A DNA stretch of 13,367 nt from JAKORR01 sp964608495 (GCA_964608495.1 CAZSOQ010000144.1:1-13367), one strand, 5' to 3'. Shown: positions 1 to 9,800, counted from the first letter of the stretch. Numbers and translations are program-made. The notes: a model not told the origin generated them from the letters alone.

Positions 1-1827
1 CAGGTTGACCGCCAGAGGGTCGTGGGCGAGGGCTTCGGCCGGCTCCCTTTCGCCGGCAGCGTCCGCCAGCCGCGCCGCCAAAGCGCGCAGGACTGCGGCC
101 GTGGCGCTCGGGGGAAGGCCGCTGAGCAGGCACAGCGCTTCACACGCGTCCCCGGCCCGCAGGGCTAGCTTCGCCAGCGTCACCGCCGCCTCGACCCGGC
201 AGGCGGTGCGGCCCACCAGCCGCCACAGCAGCCCACGAGCATCGGCCTCCTCGTCCTGGGCCAGGAGCACCAGCGCGAGGCAGTAAACTGCCTCGTCGCA
301 CTCCCGGTCCTGCCCCACGGCGGCCTCCAGGTGCCGTCGTGCCTCCTCGTACAGGCCGGCCGCGAGGTGGAGCCTGCCGAGGCCCAGGTGCGCGGGCGCG
401 TGGCGTGGGTCGCCCTCGAGGGCGCGCTCGTACAGCCGCCGCGCCGCGGGGAAGTCGGTGTGCTTCTCGCAAGCCACCGCGTGGGCGCACAGCTCCCCGG
501 CGCTTACCTCGGGGTCGTCCGCGGGGCGCACGGGCTCCGAGCGAATCGCGAGCGGCCGCCGCGTGCGATAGGCGGGCGGGTCCTCGTAGCGGATCACCTC
601 ACGGCCCGCCACGCGCAGCGAGAGGCGCATCGGCGCGTCCTCGGGCGCGTCGGCCAGCCGCACCTCCGCACGGAAGGGGCGTCCCGGGGCCAGGTCCACG
701 CGCTGTCGCCAGAGCTCGCGACCCTGGGCCTCAAGCACCAGGTCGCCCGGCCCCACGTCGCGATTCACCGCCGCGGCGACACATGCCACCGCGCCGGCGC
801 GCTCCAGGTTCACAGCGGCCTCGTCCGTGGCCCAGACGAAGCCGCCGATCGCGCTCAGCGGGTACCAGTACTCCCTCCAGCCGACCTGCTGGTAGGGCGA
901 CAGGAACTCGAAGGTGCTCTGATGCACGAATCGCCCGCTCTGCACCTCGACGTATTGGCCGTTGTCGTCGGTCAGCAGGTCCACCCAGATCATGCCCTCG
1001 TCGGCGGTGCCCCAGGTGAAGAACTTCTTGCCCACGTTCAGGCGGTGATCGGACCAGTGGACCATGCCGGCGTCGCGCTCGACGTAGTAGCACCCGAAGA
1101 AATCGTCCACCACGTCGAGGGCGAAGATGTCGTTGGGTCGCTCGTGGTTGCGGTACCAGCTCATGTCGCGGCCGTTGACGATGGGATACGGCCACTCGCC
1201 GCCGAGGGTGTGGGCGCGGTTGCACGGGTAGACCAGGTGCAGGTCGTCGGCGGCGGGCACGGCGGAGTTCGCCCAGAAGTAGTGGCGCTCGCGCAGAGGG
1301 CGCGGGTTGTGGAGCATCACGTCCTGCCGCAGCCGCGCCTCGCCCGGCGCCAGGCTCAGGGTGACGCTGCAGCGCATGCGGCACACGCGTTCCGTGTAGC
1401 CGATGGTGATCGAGGCGCCGCCGGTGGCGGGGTCCTCGCTGAGCGTCGAGGGCACGGGCGAGACGGTGACACAGGTGTGGCCCTGCGGGAAGTTGAACTC
1501 GATGCCTCCCGAGATCCAGGCCGCGCGCCGCGCGACCAGGCCGTACTTCACCACGTTGTTGCGGTAGAAGACCTCGCGGCCGGCGGTCTTGTCGTACAGC
1601 GAGTAGAGGTGGCCGCCCAGGTCGGGCAGGACAAGGGCGTGCAGGTACTCGTTCTCGAGGTGCAGCGCGCGGTAGGGCACCTCGCCCACCTGGTCGGTGA
1701 GGTCGTCCTGCATGGGATAGGGATAGACGCGGCCGTGCCCCGCGCGATGCCAGGGGGGATTGGGATCAGCGGGACCGAGAAGGTACGTGCGCAGATGCAG
1801 CTCGTCCTGCCAGGCTGACGTGGTCAT
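1..1827 (-). CDS. DUF5107 domain protein with C-terminal TPRs (3' end off window)
   Basis: The minus strand reads open from an ATG at 1827-1825 to the left edge, giving 609 codons with no stop, so the C terminus lies outside the window. Residues about 45-330 match the style of DUF5107 proteins: an N-terminal segment with ENEYLHALVLPDLGGHLYSL, then YRNNVVKYG and GGIEFNFPQGH, and many Trp, Tyr and Asn residues. I recognise this as the beta-sandwich DUF5107 family, whose function is not established; members often carry TPRs and occur near carbohydrate-use genes. From residue about 444 there are TPR-like helical repeats of about 34 residues (AARRLYERALEGDPR, then EEARRHLEAAVGQDRE), continuing to the edge. 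There is no signal peptide, so it is probably cytoplasmic. A weak GAGG ribosome site (CCTC at 1837-1840 on the plus strand) sits 9 bases before the ATG. It is transcribed divergently from the peptidase block, so it is a separate unit. Family assignment is fairly sure; the role is unknown. Confidence 0.85.
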   Translation of the reverse strand, partial: MTTSAWQDELHLRTYLLGPADPNPPWHRAGHGRVYPYPMQDDLTDQVGEVPYRALHLENEYLHALVLPDLGGHLYSLYDKTAGREVFYRNNVVKYGLVARRAAWISGGIEFNFPQGHTCVTVSPVPSTLSEDPATGGASITIGYTERVCRMRCSVTLSLAPGEARLRQDVMLHNPRPLRERHYFWANSAVPAADDLHLVYPCNRAHTLGGEWPYPIVNGRDMSWYRNHERPNDIFALDVVDDFFGCYYVERDAGMVHWSDHRLNVGKKFFTWGTADEGMIWVDLLTDDNGQYVEVQSGRFVHQSTFEFLSPYQQVGWREYWYPLSAIGGFVWATDEAAVNLERAGAVACVAAAVNRDVGPGDLVLEAQGRELWRQRVDLAPGRPFRAEVRLADAPEDAPMRLSLRVAGREVIRYEDPPAYRTRRPLAIRSEPVRPADDPEVSAGELCAHAVACEKHTDFPAARRLYERALEGDPRHAPAHLGLGRLHLAAGLYEEARRHLEAAVGQDRECDEAVYCLALVLLAQDEEADARGLLWRLVGRTACRVEAAVTLAKLALRAGDACEALCLLSGLPPSATAAVLRALAARLADAAGEREPAEALAHDPLAVNL

Positions 1828-2385
1828 GACGCGGCGCCTCGCTTGCGGCGGGAATGGCTGGTCCACGGGGCGGCCGCGATCGCGCCGGCACAGGCCCGGG
1901 CGGTCGAAGGCCCATCCCCCGCGGAAGCCGACGCGGGCCGTTCCCTCTGTGGGACAGGTGACCTCCCCCGGCGAGGCGGGAGATGGCCATGGGGCGCGAA
2001 GGGCAGGGACACGGGGGTGCCGGTCTGCAGCGGACCACCGCAGCGCCGGAGGAGGCGATGACGACTCCATGGGTGCCCCCAAGGGAGTGTCACGTCCCGG
2101 CGGCACCAGGAGGCGGCCCACGAATCGCTTTTCAGGAGGACACTCGGCCGAAGGCGGAGAATGCGCCTCGACGGGAACTCCGCAGGTGGCTGAGCAGTCC
2201 CAAAGAGGACGGGAACCTTGACATAGGGTGCGTGGCGGCGAGGAGGGATCGGGTTTGCGGAACGGTGGACCTGGCTCGAGCCGGTGCCAATATGGGCTCA
2301 GGGCTCGAGCGGCGCGCGAGTAGCTGATGAGTTGGCGGCACACTCAGGACCGTGGCATGGCATGGGCCACTAGGGAGGCAGGAAG
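1828..2385. other. Divergent intergenic region, no convincing gene
   Basis: These 558 bases separate two divergent genes, so promoters for both should lie here. Short open frames cross the region on both strands, but none has a recognisable domain, a good ribosome site or a plausible protein composition, and I read them as chance frames in GC-rich DNA. A TTGACA hexamer occurs at 2218-2223, but nothing resembling TATAAT lies 16-18 bases downstream, so I do not call a sigma-70 promoter. The one visible structure is a pair of GGCTCGAGC repeats at 2273 and 2302. Confidence 0.6.
2273..2310. promoter_or_regulatory. Paired GGCTCGAGC sites, possible operator
   Basis: GGCTCGAGCC at 2273-2282 is a perfect 10-base palindrome. 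GGCTCGAGC recurs in the same orientation at 2302-2310, 29 bases further on (just under three helical turns). The pair lies about 75-115 bases upstream of the S8 peptidase start, where an operator could sit. This is pattern only: no regulator is encoded in the window and the motif contains a common restriction-type core (CTCGAG), so chance is quite possible. Confidence 0.2.
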
Positions 2386-4590
2386 ATGAGAGCCAGGTGG
2401 TGGGCTTTGCTGGGCAGTGCGCTGTTGCTGACGATGTTGGGTGGCCTTTACGCGCAGGAGCAGGCAGAGCCGGAAGGCGGCGCGGCGGCCGTGGCGCCTA
2501 CGTACCCCGACCCGTCGCAGTGTCTGACGCGGGCCACGCGGGGCACGGACAAGCTGCCGCCGGAACTGCGCACGCTGTACCGCCAGTGGACGGTGACGCG
2601 GGGCAGGCGCGGCGGTCTCTATACTCCGTCACAGCTTGCGGAGCGGTTCGGCCTCGTGGCGGGGGAGCCCAATCCGGGGGTGGCAGTGGCGGTGACACTG
2701 GCCCCCGGGGCCGAGGCCAGCGCCTTGGAGAAGGCCGGGGTGCTGGTGCAGACGCAGGTAGGCAACGTCGTCTACGCTGAGGTACCGGTGCTGAGCCTGG
2801 ACCGAGTGGCACAGGCTTCCGCGGTGCAGGCCATGCGCCTGGTGCGGCCGGGAAAGGTGCCGGCCCCGCCCGAGGTCATGGAGGCACCGGTCCAGGAGTT
2901 CGTCACCCGGGGTCAGCGTGGGCCAGGGCCGCTGGCCGACGCCTTCGACCACCAGGGGCTGACGGGCAAGGGCGTCCTAGTGGCGGTGCTGGACACGGGC
3001 ATAGACTGGAAACACCAGGACTTTACCAGGGAAGACGGGACGTCTCGCATCCTCTACCTGTACGACTCCAAGGACGACTCCTGGACGACGTCCCAGCAGA
3101 AGATAGGGACAGCGCCGCCCCTCAAGACCGAGAAGGGGCCGCTCGGGACCCTGTATACGAACGAGCAGATCAACGCCGCTCTGAAGGGCCAGGGCACGGT
3201 GGGGTCGCAGGACATCTACGGACACGGGACCGCCTGCGCGGGCACTGCGGCCGGCAATGGACGTGCTACGGGCAATGACGTGCCGGCTGGGACCTACATG
3301 GGCGTCGCGCCTCAGGCGGATCTGATCATCGTCAAGGCGGGTACCGGGCCGGGTGTGAGCCCCATGGTAGCCTGTCTGGGCGCTGAGTGGGTGGCGAAGC
3401 AGGCAAAGGCCCTGGGGCGGCCGTGCGTCATGTCGCTGAGCTTCGGCAACCAGGACCACCCGCACCAAGGCTGTGAGCCCGATGAACTGATCTACGACAG
3501 CCTGGTGGGCAAGGGCAAGCCAGGGCTGGCGATCTGCGCGTCCGCCGGCAACGACAGGATGGACAACTTCCACGCCGGCGGTAGGTTCGGCCCAAGGGTG
3601 GAAGGCCAGGCCGACGTAACGAGCCCCCCTATCGAGCTGTTCGTCACCGCCGCGACCTATCTCACGGCCTACTTCGACCGTGGGGACGAGTGGGGTCTGG
3701 CGGTGGTGGGTCTCGACAACTTCTTCGTTGACGAGAAGGGGAACTCGCTGTCCGCCTCCTTCTTTGTGCAGGGCACCAAGCTATCGGCAGCCACTATGCA
3801 GAAGGGCCAGTCCTATAAGGGGCCCATCTGTACGCAGTGGCGAGCGCCGGGCAACCCACCCAAGGACCTCACCGAGTACTTCAGCAACCAGGACTACGTG
3901 ACCTTCGACAAGTACGACGACACGACCCAAAGGCTTGGGCTCTACCTGCCGCCCGGTGCCTACCTGGTGTTTGGCTACGCCTTCAGCGAGAAGGTGGCAA
4001 GCGGGCGCTACGACCTCTACCTCCCCTTCCTTGACGAGGCCAGCTTCGGCAAGCGGACGGAGGCCAGGTACCTGGTGGGGGCACCGGGTAACGCCGGCAA
4101 CATCATCACGGTCGGTTCGTACGACGTCCGCAACGAGTGGATCAACCTCGACGGCAAGCGGACGCGCCACAACCTGGTGCTTGGAGCGCTGTCGGACTAC
4201 TCGAACCCCGGCTACCGGCGCGACGGGGTGGTCAAGCCGGACGTGGTCGCGCCGGGCCGCTACATGATCTCTCCGCTAGCCAGGGTCGGGGACGGGTACT
4301 GCAAGATGGGGTCGCGGACAATTGGTGGCAAGGACGTGCCCCGCAGCGGCGAGATTACGCGCGACGGATACCACCTGGCCTGGCCGGGCACCAGCGCCTC
4401 CACGCCATACGTGGCCGGGGTGGTCGCCTTGATGCTGGAGAAGAACCCGAGTCTCGACGCCGCCCAGATCGCGGACATCCTGCGGCGGACGGCCCGGACT
4501 GACGAGTTCACCGGAGGTGCGCCGAACCCCGAGTGGGGCTACGGCAAGATCAACCCGGAGACGGCACTGAAGGCGACACCGGCTCCCTAG
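2386..4590 (+). CDS. Secreted subtilisin-like serine peptidase (S8), large insert
   Basis: This is a 734-residue subtilase. The ATG is preceded by AGGGAGG at 2372-2378 with 7-base spacing. Residues 1-23 form a signal peptide (MRAR, then a Leu-rich core, cleavage after LYA), so the product is exported. Residues about 85-165 probably form a propeptide, possibly I9-like. The catalytic triad is intact: Asp203 in AVLDTGID, His280 in YGHGTACAGT and Ser670 in GTSASTPYVAG, with the oxyanion Asn389 in CASAGND. His to Ser is 390 residues, about twice the spacing in compact subtilisins. The extra sequence is mostly a beta-rich stretch (about 405-575) that ends before GNAGNIITVGSYD, where the S8 fold resumes. 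This resembles subtilases with a jelly-roll inserted in the catalytic domain, as in the Csp-type proteases, but I cannot assign the insert firmly. No membrane anchor or sorting signal follows the catalytic domain. The gene heads the peptidase block; its TAG stop is 32 bases before the caspase-like start, so co-transcription is likely. The substrate is unknown. Confidence 0.93.
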   Translation: MRARWWALLGSALLLTMLGGLYAQEQAEPEGGAAAVAPTYPDPSQCLTRATRGTDKLPPELRTLYRQWTVTRGRRGGLYTPSQLAERFGLVAGEPNPGVAVAVTLAPGAEASALEKAGVLVQTQVGNVVYAEVPVLSLDRVAQASAVQAMRLVRPGKVPAPPEVMEAPVQEFVTRGQRGPGPLADAFDHQGLTGKGVLVAVLDTGIDWKHQDFTREDGTSRILYLYDSKDDSWTTSQQKIGTAPPLKTEKGPLGTLYTNEQINAALKGQGTVGSQDIYGHGTACAGTAAGNGRATGNDVPAGTYMGVAPQADLIIVKAGTGPGVSPMVACLGAEWVAKQAKALGRPCVMSLSFGNQDHPHQGCEPDELIYDSLVGKGKPGLAICASAGNDRMDNFHAGGRFGPRVEGQADVTSPPIELFVTAATYLTAYFDRGDEWGLAVVGLDNFFVDEKGNSLSASFFVQGTKLSAATMQKGQSYKGPICTQWRAPGNPPKDLTEYFSNQDYVTFDKYDDTTQRLGLYLPPGAYLVFGYAFSEKVASGRYDLYLPFLDEASFGKRTEARYLVGAPGNAGNIITVGSYDVRNEWINLDGKRTRHNLVLGALSDYSNPGYRRDGVVKPDVVAPGRYMISPLARVGDGYCKMGSRTIGGKDVPRSGEITRDGYHLAWPGTSASTPYVAGVVALMLEKNPSLDAAQIADILRRTARTDEFTGGAPNPEWGYGKINPETALKATPAP

Positions 4591-4608
4591 GACCTGACCG
4601 CAGGGCGC

Positions 4609-4615
4609 GGAGGGG
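4609..4615 (+). promoter_or_regulatory. Ribosome-binding site fixing the GTG start of the caspase gene
   Basis: GGAGGGG at 4609-4615 lies 7 bases before GTG at 4623. The open frame extends upstream to an ATG at 4533 inside the S8 gene, but that would put about 30 Arg/Gly-rich residues before the signal peptide. The ribosome site and the signal sequence together favour the GTG. Confidence 0.7.
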
Positions 4616-4622
4616 AAGCGAG

Positions 4623-6728
4623 GTGAGGAAAGTGTACAGGTCCTGGTTGGCGTGCATGGCGGTGTGTCTTGCTCTCACGGCCATCTGTCCGGACGCTCCG
4701 AGCGCCGACCCTCCCGAGAAGCGCGCGCTGCTGGTGGGGGTCTCCCACTACAACCATGGCGGGCCCGAGGACTGGGACAACCTGAACGCGGAGCCGGACG
4801 TGAAGGCACTCCGGCAGATCCTCATCGAAAGGTTCGGGTTCCCACCCGACGACGACCACATCCGGACCCTCACGACAGTCGAGGAGACGACCCACGCCTC
4901 GATTGTCGGGACCTTTCGCGCCTTCCTGGTAGAAGCCACGAAACCGGGCGACATCGTGTATTGCCACTATTCCGGCCACGGCTTCCAGCTACCCGACGAC
5001 AACAAGGACGAGATAGATGGTCTGGACGAGACCCTGGTGCCCTCCGACTGGGAGGACGAGCACGGGCCCAACCCCAACCACATCAGGGACGACGAGATCA
5101 GCCTGCTCCTCGAGCAGCTCAAGGAGAAGGGCCCGGCGAACGTGACGATGACCTTCGACTGCTGTCATTCGGGGAGCGCGACGCGCGGCGGGCGAACCGT
5201 CCTGCGCGGTCGGGCATGGTCGGGACCACGACCGCCCGTGGTCGCGCCCGAGACCGAGCCGGAGAGCCCGGGCCGTCTGCTCACTCGGGGGAAGGCCAGC
5301 GACCTCGGGTACGTGGTCATCTCGGCATGCCAGCCCGAGCGCGATGCGGCCGAGACCTTCGACGACAACAACCAGCCCATGGGCCTTCTCGCCTACGGCC
5401 TGTCAAAGGCCCTCTCGCAGGCCACCGACGGCACCACCTACCGGGATCTGTTTGAGATCCTGACGGACACCATGGGCTCGCGCAGGCCCGAGCAGATTCC
5501 GCAGATTGAGGGCGACATTGATAAGGTCCTTCTGGACGGCGTGGCCCTTCCGCCGCCCTCCTACATCCCGGTCGCTGTGGATGAGGATGTTCTTGTGCTG
5601 CGCGCCGGGGAAGTGCAAGGCATGAGCGAGGGGTCGCGCTTTGCTCTGTATGCCGCCGGTACGAAGGACTTCAGGAACACGAAGCCCGTGGCCGAGGCGC
5701 GGATCGTCGAGATCGAGCCGACGGCCTCCGTCCTGGAGCTCACCGCGGAGTTCGAGGGCAAGGTTACGCCGGAGGAGCTTCGGGCGGCGCGGGCCGTCGA
5801 GACCCAGCACCAGTATGGGGACAATCGGCTGAAAGTCGAGGCATCGGCCCTTGGCGCCCTGCCGCGGGGCCGGGAGATCCTCGATCAGATCGGTGGCCTG
5901 CCGCTGGTGGACCTCGGAGCCGCCGCGGCGGACGGATGGAACGTGAGGCTTCGGCCGGTGCAGGGCCCGGCGCCTGAGGGTGGCGAGGGCGGCCCAGGCC
6001 GGCTGGCACTGGAGCGTGAGGATGGCGTGGCCATTGCCACGCTGACCGATGGACCCGATCTGGTGCGCGAGATGTGCGACGCTCTCGAGCGCGAGTCCCG
6101 ATGGCGGTTCGTGAAGGCGCTGGAGAATCGGGCCACGGGGTCGCTCATCCAGGTCGAGTTGCGGCTGGTGCCCGTTGAGGTGAAGAAGAACCGTCGGGGC
6201 AAGGTCACGGAGGTCGTCGGGGACCGAGACATCGCCTTGTCGGAAGGCGGGCAGATGACCCTGGCCCCCGGCGACGCTGTCATGGTCGAGTGGCGGAACT
6301 CAGGGAACATGGACGCCTACGGGACGGTGCTGGACCTGCGCAGCAACGGTACCATCGGCCCGCTCTACCCTCACCCCTCGTTGGCGCACCGTGTTGACGA
6401 GAACAAGATCCCGGCGGACAAGCAGTGGCACCGGATCCCCTTCCCCTACGTGTGGTTCATCCGCGAGCCCGCCGGCGTGGAGACCTTCAAGGTGGTTGCC
6501 ACGGCGGAGCCGGCGGATTTCAGCCCGCTCCTGGACGCCGAGACCGTTCGCGGGGGCAAGGTCCGCGGAGAGCCGCTATCGCAGCGGCCGGAGATGACCT
6601 CGCCTATCGGGCGGCTACTTCTGGCGGCCACGATGGGGCTGCGGGCCGAGCCCGCCGCGGTGGATGTCGGCGACTGGTCCACGGCCAGCGTCACCTTCGT
6701 CGTCGCCCCACCGCAGGAGGAGGACTGA
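4623..6728 (+). CDS. Secreted caspase-fold peptidase (C14, metacaspase-like) with DUF4384-like tail
   Basis: With the GTG start the product is 701 residues. Residues 1-28 form a signal peptide (basic VRKVYR, hydrophobic core, cleavage after PSA). The caspase domain spans about 34-310: strand RALLVGVSHY, catalytic His119 in YSGHG, and catalytic Cys181 in DCCHSG, with a second Cys at 180. Both dyad residues are present, so the enzyme should be active. Caspase-fold enzymes of the bacterial metacaspase type usually cut after Arg or Lys, but I cannot read the specificity here. Residues about 320-505 have no family I recognise. Residues about 508-640 resemble DUF4384, with a strand-rich core GDAVMVEWRNSG, then YGTVLDLRSNGTIGPLYP and GVETFKVVATAEPADF; such a domain is often found with caspase or kinase domains in bacteria. 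The gene lies 32 bases after the S8 stop and is followed by the CHAT gene, so the three probably form one operon. Export is unusual for this fold. Family is sure; partners and target are not. Confidence 0.9.
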   Translation: MRKVYRSWLACMAVCLALTAICPDAPSADPPEKRALLVGVSHYNHGGPEDWDNLNAEPDVKALRQILIERFGFPPDDDHIRTLTTVEETTHASIVGTFRAFLVEATKPGDIVYCHYSGHGFQLPDDNKDEIDGLDETLVPSDWEDEHGPNPNHIRDDEISLLLEQLKEKGPANVTMTFDCCHSGSATRGGRTVLRGRAWSGPRPPVVAPETEPESPGRLLTRGKASDLGYVVISACQPERDAAETFDDNNQPMGLLAYGLSKALSQATDGTTYRDLFEILTDTMGSRRPEQIPQIEGDIDKVLLDGVALPPPSYIPVAVDEDVLVLRAGEVQGMSEGSRFALYAAGTKDFRNTKPVAEARIVEIEPTASVLELTAEFEGKVTPEELRAARAVETQHQYGDNRLKVEASALGALPRGREILDQIGGLPLVDLGAAAADGWNVRLRPVQGPAPEGGEGGPGRLALEREDGVAIATLTDGPDLVREMCDALERESRWRFVKALENRATGSLIQVELRLVPVEVKKNRRGKVTEVVGDRDIALSEGGQMTLAPGDAVMVEWRNSGNMDAYGTVLDLRSNGTIGPLYPHPSLAHRVDENKIPADKQWHRIPFPYVWFIREPAGVETFKVVATAEPADFSPLLDAETVRGGKVRGEPLSQRPEMTSPIGRLLLAATMGLRAEPAAVDVGDWSTASVTFVVAPPQEED

Positions 6729-6745
6729 GGCCCAGGGCTACCGGA

Positions 6746-6765
6746 GGCGGGGCTGACTCCCCGCC
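6746..6765. repeat. GC palindrome between caspase and CHAT genes (copy 1)
   Basis: GGCGGGG at 6746-6752 pairs perfectly with CCCCGCC at 6759-6765 across the 6-base loop CTGACT. It lies 18 bases after the caspase stop. No T-tract follows, so it is not a classic intrinsic terminator. A close relative with the same GGCGGGGCT core occurs at 10280-10299, again in an intergenic gap, which points to a dispersed REP-like element; an mRNA-stabilising or attenuating hairpin inside the operon is the other option. Confidence 0.6.
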
Positions 6766-6881
6766 CTAGAGCTGGGATGGCCTGCGGGAGCCGATCGCAG
6801 ACCTCCCGGGTCGCGTCTTATCCCAGGGGGCGGCGAGTGCCGGCAGGTCGCGGGCGCCCGCGTCCCGGGTGGGTGGACCAG

Positions 6882-9800
6882 GTGCACGGTGGCGTGCGGT
6901 TAGCATGTGTGCTGTTCTCGGCCTTCTGCCTGGCGGCCTGTCCCGTCGCATTGGAGGCCGCGGGCGTGATCGTTGTCGCCGTCGAGGAGGACTCCCCTGC
7001 GGCCAGGGCCGGGATCGAGGTGTGGGACCGTCTGTTGTCCTACGGCGGCAAGCCTGTCCTCTCTCCCATCTGGCTCCAGGCGGCCGAGGAGAACACCTTC
7101 GGTGACGCTCAGCTCCCGGTGGTCCTCCAGCGCGGCCGCCAGAAGCTGAAGGTTTCCGTTCCTTCAGGCCCCCTCGGGCTCCGGGCCCGTTCCGACCTCC
7201 CCTCTGACGCCATGGGCGCCTACGAGGACGGGCTGGGGGCCCTCGAGCTGGGCAGAGGCGACCGGGCGGCGGCCAGATGGGTCCTCGCCGCCCAGGCCGC
7301 TCAGGCCTCAGGCGGCAAGATGCAGGCCGCCTGGCTGTATCACGCCGCGGGGTATCTCTGCGAGCAGCGGGAGGACTGGCAGAGGGCGTGCGAGTCCTAT
7401 GAGGCGGCCCTGAACCTGCTCGCGAACGCCGCCGACGCGGCAGCCCGCTCGAGCCTCCTGTCGTCCCTGGGGTTCTGCGCCTCGAGGCTGGAGGACCCTG
7501 TCGCCGCTCGTCGGTGGCTCGAACAGGCCCGCGATGTCGCCCGGGCGGCGGGCTATGAGGCCTGGACCGCGAAATGCCTTTTCCTTCTTGGCCTGGTGGC
7601 CCAGGACCAGGACGACCTGCAGGCCGCCCGGGCCTACCTCGCCGATGCCCTCTCGATCCAGGACCGCTTGCTGCCCGGGTCTATGAGCCTGGCCGGCACG
7701 CTGTATCTCCTGGGGACGGTGGCGAGCGCCCTGGACGACCGGGCCACGGCCTATGACTGCTACAGCCGCGCCCTGGCCATCCAGGACAGGGAGGCCCCCG
7801 GCTCGCGCGAGCTCGCCTACACGCTCAACGGCCTCGGCGTCTTGGAGCTCCAGCGCGGTGATCTGCGGGCTGCGCGCGAGCGCCTCACTCGTGCTCTGCA
7901 GATCCGCGAGCGGTTGGCCCCCGACTCGCTGGAGGTCGCGACTGTTCTCGCCAACCTGGGCAGCGTCGCCCTGGATGAGGGCGACGCGGAGGCCGCACAC
8001 CAGTACGAAACCCGCGCCCTCGCGATACACGAGCGCCTCGGCTCTGCCTCGCGCGACGTCGCCGCCATCCTCGGCAACCTCGGGGCCGTCGCGCTCGAGC
8101 GAGGCGATCTCGACGCGGCCCAGGACTACTGCTCCCGCGCTCTCGCCCTGTGGCAAAAGGAAGCCCCCGACTCCCTCGACGTCGCCACCTGCCTCTACAA
8201 CCTGGGCCGCGTGGCTGAGAAGCGCGACGACCTCCCCGCCGCGAGGGACCACCTCTCACGCTCCCTCGCCCTACGCGAAGGCCTGGCACCCGACTCCCTG
8301 CTCGTGGCCGCGACCCTCACTTACCTCGGCTGGCTGGCCGACAGGTCGCGCGACCTGGACGCCGCTGAGGACTGTCACACGCGAGCCCTGGCGATCCAGG
8401 AGCGGCTCGCCCCCGATCACGTGGACGTCGCGGCCAGCCTGTCCAACCTCGGGTTCATCGCCCTTCAGCGCGAACGTCCCTCCGACGCCTTGCCGCTGCT
8501 CGCCCGCGCCGCGGAGATCGTGGAAAGCCACCGCAGCCAGATAGCCTCCCCGGAGGTCAGGGCGCTGTTTACCGAGAGCAGACACGCCGTCTATCTGGGC
8601 CTCCTGCGGAGTCATCTGGCCCTGGGCGATCTCGGCTCGGCCTTCGCGACCCTCGAACGCCTGCGCGGCCGCGCTCTGGTCGAGATGCTCGCCGAGGGGC
8701 GGGCCGGTCTGCGGGGCGACGTCCCTGCCGAACTCCTGGCCAAGCAGGACGCCCTCGACCAGGCGCGCGCGACGGCGTACGAGCGGCTGACGGGCCTTGA
8801 CGCCCGGAAGGACGCTGCGCAGATAGAGGAGCTTCGCGCCCAACTGGCCGCCTGGGCAGTGCAGCAACGGGAACTCGAGGCACAGATTCGCAGCGCGGCG
8901 CCCAGGTACGCTGACCTTCAGTATCCTGCGCCTCTCGACCTCAAGGCTGCCCAGGCAGCGCTGGACCCCGGCACCTTGCTGCTGGCGTACTACATGGACA
9001 ACAACGAGACCTACCTGTTCGCGGTGACGCCGGGCCAGGGAGTAGACTCCGGCTTCGGCGGGGCCGAGGTTCCCAATGCGGACCTGCACGAGGACGGAGT
9101 ATGGCTGTTTCGTGTGGCACGTGACTTCGTGAACCTCAACACGATGATACTTATGCTCGAGTCGGCTATCGCCCGACAGGCCGGGCCAAGCCGCGCCGAG
9201 CTGGCCACAGGCGAGGAGCGAGAGGCCGCAGCTCCCGAAAGGGCCTTGTTCTTCCTTAGGGACCTCTATGACGGGCTGGTCCGCCCGGCCCAGCGGTTGA
9301 TCGACCGCGCCGAGCGCTTGCTCATCTGCCCGGACGCATGGCTGACACGGCTTCCCTTTGCGGCCCTGGTCGCCGAGGAGCAAGACGGCGCGGTCCGTTA
9401 CCTCGCCGACCTCAAGCCCCTGCACACTGTCGTCTCCGTAACAGCGTACGCCCGGCTACGCCAGGCAAAGGGGCACGGCGGGCTCCTCACGACACAGCAG
9501 CCCACCCTTGTCGCCTTTGGTGACCCTGAGTACGACACCGGGCCAGCCGGCCTGGCCCTCTCGCCCCTCCCCGGGACGAGAGCTGAGGTCGAGGCGATCG
9601 CCGCGCTCTACGGCCCGGAGGCCAGGGCGTTCCTGGGCCGGGAGGCGACGAAAGCGGCAGCCCTGCAGGAGTGCCGCGAGGCGCGGCTCGTCCACTTTGC
9701 CTGCCACGGCATCCTCGACCACCGTGACCCCCTGGCGTCCGGCATCGCGCTGACGGCGACGGAGGACGATGACGGCCTCCTACGCGCCTGGGAGATACTC

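Noticed and set aside
331..1818. A 495-codon plus-strand frame opposite the DUF5107 gene
   Set aside because: It is antisense to a minus-strand frame with clear DUF5107 and TPR sequence. Its own translation is rich in Val, Ala, Gly, Arg and His with no domain, as expected for a mirror frame in GC-rich coding DNA.
2218..2246. Sigma-70 promoter from TTGACA at 2218
   Set aside because: The hexamer at 17-base spacing is AGGAGG, not like TATAAT, so there is no matching -10 element.
4533..4622. Longer N terminus for the caspase gene from ATG 4533
   Set aside because: It would overlap the S8 gene and add an Arg/Gly-rich stretch before a signal peptide. GTG at 4623 has a strong, well-spaced ribosome site.
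6777..6881. Longer N terminus for the CHAT gene from ATG 6777
   Set aside because: It adds 35 Arg/Gly/Pro-rich residues ahead of a signal sequence and has only a weak ribosome site. It cannot be fully excluded.
7308..9425. Minus-strand frames of 314 and 384 codons opposite the CHAT gene
   Set aside because: They lie antisense to a convincing TPR-CHAT frame, and their repetitive look is the reverse image of the TPR units.
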